Source: CAZDAW01 sp964503685 | GTDB taxonomy: Bacteria > Chloroflexota > Anaerolineae > Anaerolineales > Anaerolineaceae | Assembly: GCA_964503685.1 (NCBI GenBank) | Contig: CAZDAW010000117.1 | Coordinates: 1-9,629, forward strand | DNA: 9,629 nucleotides | Direction of reading: 5' to 3' | Part shown: piece by piece, positions 5,552-9,629 of the stretch | Layout of the letters: every line of letters begins with the position of its first letter | Position numbering within the stretch: position 1 is the first letter of the stretch | Position numbers and translations under genes: made by a program | Notes under the pieces: generated by a model | Told to the model about the DNA's origin: nothing | The model's database searches: none | Seen by the model: the letters and a program-made list of their open reading frames with translations, nothing else

Positions 5552-6202
5552 ATGCCGATAACCATCCTGGTTGCCGACGATCACGCCATATTACGCCAGG
5601 GGCTGCGCGCCCTGCTGGAAGACCAAACCGATTTTCGCGTACTGGGCGAGGCCAGCAACGGGCGCGAGGCCGTGCAGATGGCGAAGGAAATCAGACCCAA
5701 TGTGCTGATCGTCGATATCATGATGCCGGAAATGAACGGTCTGGAAGTGGCGCGCCAGGTCAGCAAGGAAGTTCCTGATACCAAGACGGTCATTCTTTCG
5801 ATGCACGCCAAAGAATCCTACATCCAGGAGGCAATCAAAAACGGCGCGGCGGCTTACGTGTTGAAGGAATCGCAGACCAGCGAGTTGATTCAGGCGGTGC
5901 GCGAGGTGATGAAAGGGAAGCACTTTTTAAGCGCCCCGCTGGGGGAATGGGCAGTTGACGCCTACTTTGCCCGGGCCAAGCAGTACGCCGCCGACGATTT
6001 TGACATGCTGACCCGCCGTGAACGCGAGGTTTTCCAGATGGTGGCCGAAGGGTTAAGCAGCCAGGAAATCGCCGAAAAGCTTAACCTGAGCGCCCGCACG
6101 GTTGATGTGCACCGGGCGCGCATCATGCAGAAACTGCGCCTGCGCAACCAGACGGATCTGATCCGCCTGGCAATTCAAAAAGGGATCATCCCTGAAGAGT
6201 AA
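5552..6202 (+). CDS. NarL/FixJ-type response regulator
   Basis: A 216-aa two-component response regulator. The receiver domain (residues 3-120) has the acidic pair D9/D10, the phosphoacceptor D55 in VLIVDIMMPEMNG, S83 as the switch Ser/Thr and K105. The output is a LuxR-type HTH at about 151-208: MLTRREREVFQMVAEGLSSQEIAEKL and the recognition region LSARTVDVHRARIMQKL. All key residues are present, so phosphorylation by a histidine kinase should control DNA binding. No kinase gene lies within the window; the cognate kinase may lie beyond the right edge or elsewhere. The gene is divergent from the HTH/zinc operon, with 362 bp between the two start codons. Confidence 0.95.
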   Translation: MPITILVADDHAILRQGLRALLEDQTDFRVLGEASNGREAVQMAKEIRPNVLIVDIMMPEMNGLEVARQVSKEVPDTKTVILSMHAKESYIQEAIKNGAAAYVLKESQTSELIQAVREVMKGKHFLSAPLGEWAVDAYFARAKQYAADDFDMLTRREREVFQMVAEGLSSQEIAEKLNLSARTVDVHRARIMQKLRLRNQTDLIRLAIQKGIIPEE

Positions 6203-6282
6203 AGCTGCCAGAGAACATTTCAGGGGGGCAAAATAAGCAAAAAATAAAGAAAACAGAAACGAAAAACTAGGTAACCCTACGC

Positions 6283-6311
6283 ATGACAACGCGGCGCGGA
6301 TGAGCGATAAT
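6283..6311 (+). promoter_or_regulatory. Sigma70 promoter for cheW
   Basis: ATGACA (6283-6288) and GATAAT (6306-6311), each 5 of 6 to consensus, are separated by 17 bp. Transcription would start near 6318, about 60 nt before the cheW ATG at 6379. The rest of the 6203-6378 gap is A-rich (6231-6267) and holds no clear terminator for the response regulator. Confidence 0.55.
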
Positions 6312-6378
6312 GTCAGTGTAACGCACGAAATCTGATACGCCATTTAAAAGGCCGATGAAACGCCGTGCGGAGAAGAAA

Positions 6379-6837
6379 ATGGATCAACAACTCGTCATTT
6401 TTGAGCTGGGAAACGAATACTTTGGCATCAATATTGCCGATGTGGAAAGCATTGTTAAAATGCAGGCCGTAACGGCTTTGCCGAAAGCGCCTGCTTTTGT
6501 CGAAGGGATCACCAATCTGCGCGGCGCGGTGCTGCCGGTGATTGATTTACGCAAACGGTTTGGAATGCCCGAAGCAGCAGCCACAAAGAACAGCCGCATC
6601 GTGGTTGTTGTAATGGGCGATACGAAAGTCGGCATGGTGGTCGATGGCGTTTCAGAAGTTTTCAGCATTCCGGAAGAAGCGATTGAAGCCGTGCCGCCGA
6701 TGGCAACGGGCGTCAACGCCGCCTTTCTCAGCGGCATCGCCAAGCTGGAGGGCCGCCTGGTCATTCTGCTCGATTTGAGCAAGGTTTTATCAGTTGAAGA
6801 GCAGCAGGAGATAAAATCACTGCCCGCCGCGGTATAG
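6379..6837 (+). CDS. cheW: CheW-like chemotaxis coupling protein
   Basis: A 152-aa CheW-domain protein that would link chemoreceptors to the CheA kinase at the cytoplasmic face of the membrane. The whole protein is one CheW domain: LVIFELGNEYFGINIADVESIV (5-26), the signature GITNLRGAVLPVIDLRKRFG (43-62) with the conserved R48, and the C-terminal ISGIAKLEGR-like segment LSGIAKLEGRLVILLDLSKVL (117-137). I chose ATG 6379, since GGAG at 6369-6372 lies 6 nt before it; the in-frame ATG at 6355 has no such site and would add eight basic residues. No cheA, receptor or methylation genes are in the window, so it may serve a remote array or a non-motility pathway. A palindromic element begins at the last base of its TAG stop. 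Confidence 0.93.
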   Translation: MDQQLVIFELGNEYFGINIADVESIVKMQAVTALPKAPAFVEGITNLRGAVLPVIDLRKRFGMPEAAATKNSRIVVVVMGDTKVGMVVDGVSEVFSIPEEAIEAVPPMATGVNAAFLSGIAKLEGRLVILLDLSKVLSVEEQQEIKSLPAAV

Positions 6838-6919
6838 GTATCGGTACGGGGCGCTCTTGTAATTTTTAATGGTGGACGGTTCTGGTTTTATCTGTAACAA
6901 GAGCGCCCCCGCTCATACC
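6837..6919. repeat. Palindromic element 1 (MITE/REP-like)
   Basis: GGGGCGCTCTTGT (6848-6860) and ACAAGAGCGCCCC (6897-6909) are a perfect 13-bp inverted repeat around a 36-nt centre. The pairing continues less perfectly to the ends, GGTAT (6837-6841) and ATACC (6915-6919). The right end, GCGCCCCCGCTCATACC, is clearly related to the right ends of the elements at 6975-7049 and 7111-7188. An internal ATTTTTAATGGT (6862-6873) resembles the centre of element 2. The element starts on the cheW stop codon. Confidence 0.65.
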
Positions 6920-6937
6920 CATACGGGAAGGGTATGG
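6914..6937. repeat. Short hairpin with two alternative pairings
   Basis: CATACCC (6914-6920) can pair with GGGTATG (6930-6936); alternatively CCATAC (6919-6924) pairs with GTATGG (6932-6937). It overlaps the right end of element 1. No T-run follows, so it does not look like a terminator. Confidence 0.4.
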
Positions 6938-6974
6938 TTTACAAATTGAATACGATTTAGAGAACCCGACAATT

Positions 6975-7049
6975 GATATGAGCCAGGACGTTCTCGTCCT
7001 CTTTACTGGAAGATCATTTTAATGGTAGCGGGAACGTCCCGCTCATATC
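6975..7049. repeat. Palindromic element 2 (MITE/REP-like)
   Basis: GATATGAGCCAGGACGTTC (6975-6993) and GAACGTCCCGCTCATATC (7032-7049) are reverse complements apart from one inserted base and one mismatch. The centre contains TTTACTGG (7002-7009) and ATTTTAATGGTA (7016-7027), which recur in order in element 3. The 75-bp unit would fold into one long hairpin as RNA or single-stranded DNA. Confidence 0.7.
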
Positions 7050-7066
7050 GCAACAACGTGGACAGA

Positions 7067-7113
7067 ATCAGGTTGATTATCGTGAACACGATAATAGAAA
7101 ACCAATATCTGAT
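7067..7113. repeat. Nested inverted repeat between elements 2 and 3
   Basis: ATTATCGTG (7076-7084), AA, CACGATAAT (7087-7095) is a perfect 9-bp inverted repeat. It is flanked by GGTT/AACC (7071-7074 and 7100-7103) and by ATCAG/CTGAT (7067-7071 and 7109-7113). It does not share sequence with the three larger elements. It may be a protein-binding site or an RNA hairpin. Confidence 0.55.
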
Positions 7114-7188
7114 ATGGACGCGGGGCATTCCTGTCATAGTTTACTGGTATCCAAATTTTATTGGTAATAGGAACGCCCCGTCCATATC
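7111..7188. repeat. Palindromic element 3 (MITE/REP-like)
   Basis: GATATGGACGCGGGGCATTC (7111-7130, followed by CT) and AGGAACGCCCCGTCCATATC (7169-7188) form a near-perfect terminal inverted repeat with two inserted bases and one mismatch. The centre holds TTTACTGG (7140-7147) and ATTTTATTGGTA (7156-7167), matching element 2 in order and spacing. It is the best-preserved pair with element 2 and shows that the array consists of copies of one family. Confidence 0.7.
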
Positions 7189-7252
7189 CTTTTGGCGCAA
7201 AATGGGTATGATAAATCGAAACGAACGCAACAAGAAGGAGGCGTCCCTCGAC

Positions 7253-7624
7253 TTGGAGGTATCGCAGAAGTTTGCGCGCTACTTGCAGGATATTCTCGAC
7301 GAAAATGTGCAGAAAAATTACGACCATTCGAGAGATATCAACGAAGATATCAACCAGAGCCTGGCCTCGGTGAAGCTGCGAATTGGCCGGCTCGTTGATC
7401 AGGCTGAAACTGAGGCGAACCGGGAATTGGCCGATGCGCTGCGTAAGATCGATGATGAACTGGCGCGCATCATCGCCCGTTTGCGTGAAATTTCCTACAG
7501 TCTGGAAGAGCAGGAAGTGGCCGGCCGCCTGCCAAACACAGACGACGAAAACCGTTTACGCCAGATTTCAGATAAAATTGACGCGCTGAAAAAGCGCAAA
7601 AAGCTGGCCAAACGCGCCGGATAA
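7253..7624 (+). CDS. Small helical (coiled-coil) protein of unknown function
   Basis: I do not recognise the family. From the TTG at 7253 the protein has 123 residues and is almost all helix: heptad-like leucine and isoleucine spacing from SLASVKLRIGRLVDQAE (36-52) through LADALRKIDDELARIIARLREISYSLEEQE (59-88), a short break GRLPNTDDE (91-99), then a basic C-terminal helix ending KKRKKLAKRAG. No membrane segment is visible. The reading frame is open back to 7022, but that extension is encoded by the palindromic elements and has no ribosome site. AAGGAGG at 7235-7241 points to TTG 7253 (11 nt spacing). ATG 7202 and ATG 7208 are alternatives without a Shine-Dalgarno. It may be a coiled-coil adaptor linked with cheW and the HD-GYP gene; this is guesswork from position. 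Confidence 0.7.
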   Translation: MEVSQKFARYLQDILDENVQKNYDHSRDINEDINQSLASVKLRIGRLVDQAETEANRELADALRKIDDELARIIARLREISYSLEEQEVAGRLPNTDDENRLRQISDKIDALKKRKKLAKRAG

Positions 7625-7797
7625 GAGAATGACGCTGCACACCGTGATTCCATGCAGCGAATTCCATTTTTTTATCCTGTTTTTATTATCCCCTGCCGCT
7701 GTTAATCCGATAATCGAATCATGCAGTCATCCCACCTTCAACGCTGCCGCATGACCCAGGTTGTTTGGAATCGTTATGTTTTACCGGGAGATGCCCA

Positions 7798-9629
7798 TTG
7801 ATTAAGCCGATTCACATTTTATTAGTTGAAGATGATGAAAACGACGCCATACTGTTAATCCATGAATTAAAAAAAGGTGAATTCGATCCCGATTGGAAGC
7901 GGGTGCAGAGCGCAGTTGAAATGCGGGCGGCGCTGGAAGGTGCCGCCTGGGACGCCATCATTTCTGATTTTAAACTGCCCAGTTTCAGCGCCATAGATGC
8001 CCTGACGCTGGCCAAAGAAACCGGGCGGGATATGCCCTTTATCCTCGTTTCGGGCACCATCGGCGAAGAGACGGCCGTGAAGCTCATGCGCGCCGGCGCG
8101 CATGATTACGTGAGCAAGGAACATCTCAACCGCCTGCCCGAAGCGCTGCGCCGCGAACTCGACGAGGCGCAGGTGCGCGCCGAACGCCGCAAAGCGCAGG
8201 AAGCCCTGCGCGCCAGCGAAGAGCGTTACCGGATGCTGGCCGAAAACATGAGCGACATTGTGTGGCTGGTGGACCTGGATCTAAACATCCAGTATATCAG
8301 TCCTTCGATACTCCGCCTGCGCGGTTACACGCTGGAAGAGACCCTTAAACTCCCTCTCGAAAGACACCTCACCCCCAATTCACTGGAAAGGGCGCTGACG
8401 GCATATCGGGAATTCAAACAGATTGCGCAAAGCCAGCCAGTCGATAGCTTTTTCCCATTCACGATTGAACTGGAATTTTACCGCAAAGACGGGACGACCT
8501 TCTGGAGCGAAAATACCGTTACCCTGATTCGCGATGCAAGCGGCCAGCCAAGCGGGCTGCTGGGCAGCGGGCGGGATATTACGCGGCGAAAACAGGTGGA
8601 AGAGGCGCTGCAGGCCAACCAGCAGATGCTCAATCAACAGTTAAACCAACTGCGGGTGCTGCACGATATCGACCTGGCCATCACGTCCTATTCGGATATG
8701 TATAAGACGATGGACATCATCCTGGATAAGACGGTGCAGACGGCGGGGATCGACGCGGCGGCGCTCTTTTTGCCTGACGGAAACAACAACACCGATTTCG
8801 TCCTGACCCGCCAGTCTGGCATTGCGGAAGGGGTATTGCAAACACGCGTATTATGCGGCGAAGACCTGCTCAACTGCGCCCGGCCAATCGGGCGAAACGG
8901 CGCCTGGATACTGGCCGATGAACGCCAGCTTGCCCCGCTTTTCCAGCAATTAGCGCAGCAATTCAAATCCTGTTCAGCGCTTACCCTGCAATCCAAGGGG
9001 CAGATCATTGGGTTGTTGTTGATATTAAGCCACGCGGCGGGCGTATTTAACGACCAGTTGCAAAGTTTTCTGGATTCGCTTTCGATGCAGGCCACCATTG
9101 CCATCGAAAACGCCTCGCTGTTCGCCCAGATGCAGATTGCCAACCAGGATCTGACCACCGCTTACGAGGCGACGATTGCCGGCTGGGCGAAGGCGCTGGA
9201 GTTGAGAGACGCAGAGACCCGCGGGCACAGCGAGCGGGTGATGCAGATGGCCTGCCGACTGGCGGAAAAGTTCAACTTTCACGGCGAGGCTTATTTGAAC
9301 TTCCGCCGCGGCGTCTTTCTGCACGACATCGGCAAAATGGGCATTCCCGACAATATTCTGCTCAAGCCGGGGCCGCTCAATGAACGGGAATGGGAAGTTA
9401 TGCACCGCCACCCCGAATACGCCCTGCGTTTGCTGTCCGAAATTCCGTATCTGAAGCCGGCCCTGGATATCCCCTACTGCCACCACGAACGCTGGGACGG
9501 CAGCGGCTACCCGCGCGGATTGCGGGGGGAGGAAATCCCTCTGGCGGCGCGCATTTTCGCCGTGGTGGACGTGTGGGACGCCCTCCGCTCAGACCGCCCC
9601 TACCGGCCTGCCTGGCAGGAAAAGGACAT
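7798..9629 (+). CDS. REC-PAS-GAF-HD-GYP protein, predicted cyclic-di-GMP phosphodiesterase (partial)
   Basis: The first 610 residues of a multidomain signalling protein; the reading frame is still open at the window edge. Domain order: receiver (4-120) with E11/D12/D13, phosphoacceptor D57 in AIISDFKLP, S85 and K107; a helix linker; PAS with its C-terminal PAC motif (140-268), the latter including YRKDGTTFWSE and GRDITRRKQVEEAL; GAF (about 285-440); then HD-GYP from about 455. The HD-GYP motifs are intact: RGHSERV (H477), HD at 509-510 in FLHDIGKMGIPD, HRHPEYA (536-542), and HHERWDGSGYP (562-572). So it should hydrolyse cyclic-di-GMP under control of phosphorylation and ligand or redox input, much as RpfG-type proteins do. 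The start is TTG 7798, with GGGAG at 7786-7790 and 7 nt spacing; the ATG at 7791 gives only a five-codon frame. It is too little to say whether another output domain follows. Confidence 0.93.
   Translation, partial: MIKPIHILLVEDDENDAILLIHELKKGEFDPDWKRVQSAVEMRAALEGAAWDAIISDFKLPSFSAIDALTLAKETGRDMPFILVSGTIGEETAVKLMRAGAHDYVSKEHLNRLPEALRRELDEAQVRAERRKAQEALRASEERYRMLAENMSDIVWLVDLDLNIQYISPSILRLRGYTLEETLKLPLERHLTPNSLERALTAYREFKQIAQSQPVDSFFPFTIELEFYRKDGTTFWSENTVTLIRDASGQPSGLLGSGRDITRRKQVEEALQANQQMLNQQLNQLRVLHDIDLAITSYSDMYKTMDIILDKTVQTAGIDAAALFLPDGNNNTDFVLTRQSGIAEGVLQTRVLCGEDLLNCARPIGRNGAWILADERQLAPLFQQLAQQFKSCSALTLQSKGQIIGLLLILSHAAGVFNDQLQSFLDSLSMQATIAIENASLFAQMQIANQDLTTAYEATIAGWAKALELRDAETRGHSERVMQMACRLAEKFNFHGEAYLNFRRGVFLHDIGKMGIPDNILLKPGPLNEREWEVMHRHPEYALRLLSEIPYLKPALDIPYCHHERWDGSGYPRGLRGEEIPLAARIFAVVDVWDALRSDRPYRPAWQEKD

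Noticed and set aside
5206..5565. Minus-strand open frame of 119 codons between the divergent genes
   Set aside because: It runs across the consensus promoter and operator, overlaps the start of the response regulator, has no ribosome site, and its product looks random. A shorter version starting in the operator loop (ATG at 5313) also lacks a ribosome site.
6268..6345. Thought of a cyclic-di-GMP riboswitch ahead of cheW because of GGTAACC and ACGCA words
   Set aside because: The conserved GEMM core and receptor helices are missing on both strands; a plain promoter explains part of the segment.
6837..7190. CRISPR array
   Set aside because: The repeats are large, diverged palindromes without identical direct repeats or uniform spacers, and no cas genes are near.
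7022..7252. N-terminal extension of the coiled-coil gene to ATG 7022
   Set aside because: The extra 77 codons are read from palindromic elements 2 and 3 and the nested hairpin, the composition differs from the helical part, and no Shine-Dalgarno precedes 7022.
7634..7673. Possible terminator: GCTGCA/TGCAGC hairpin followed by a T-run
   Set aside because: The stem is only 6 bp with a 13-nt loop, and the T-run starts 8 nt after the stem, so it does not fit an intrinsic terminator.
9025..9486. Minus-strand open frame of 153 codons opposite the HD-GYP gene
   Set aside because: It is the complement of the intact GAF and HD-GYP coding region, with no start signal.

Overview
The window looks like chromosomal DNA from a free-living bacterium, most probably of the Chloroflexota (Anaerolineae-like). 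That is inferred from the gene types (a HTH plus zinc-knuckle protein, LuxR-type proteins, an HD-GYP hybrid regulator) and from the moderately GC-rich, proteobacterium-unlike coding style; no marker gene proves it. Bacterial -35/-10 boxes and Shine-Dalgarno sites are easy to see.

Left part (131-2508): a visibly AT-rich two-gene restriction-modification unit. A 474-aa DNA methyltransferase of the amino-methylating (m4C/m6A) type overlaps by one base (TGATG) with a 317-aa restriction endonuclease of the AvaI/BsoBI family. All four BsoBI catalytic residues are matched with almost the same spacing, so CYCGRG is the predicted target. The composition changes sharply just after the endonuclease stop, which suggests horizontal acquisition.

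Middle (2537-5189): a small VOC/glyoxalase-fold protein, an unrecognised 280-aa protein with its own candidate promoter and a Fur/PerR-like palindrome, then two minus-strand genes: a 326-aa HTH / zinc-knuckle / acidic-tail protein and a 142-aa LuxR-type HTH protein. The minus-strand pair has the clearest regulatory region of the window: a textbook promoter (TTGACA, 16 bp, TATAAT), a perfect 9-bp inverted repeat at the transcription start containing GAAC-N4-GTTC (the Gram-positive LexA/DinR box core), and a ~137-nt leader that can fold on a 13-bp closing stem.

Right part (5552-9629): signal transduction genes on the plus strand. They are a NarL-type response regulator, a CheW scaffold with a good promoter, a small helical protein, and the first 610 residues of a REC-PAS-GAF-HD-GYP protein (predicted cyclic-di-GMP phosphodiesterase) that runs off the window. 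Between cheW and the small helical gene lies a cluster of three related 75-83 bp imperfect palindromic elements plus extra hairpins, a probable family of MITE/REP-like repeats.

The most unusual signals are the LexA-like operator and structured leader upstream of an HTH/zinc gene of unknown function, the palindromic element cluster behind cheW, and the AvaI/BsoBI-type restriction system.
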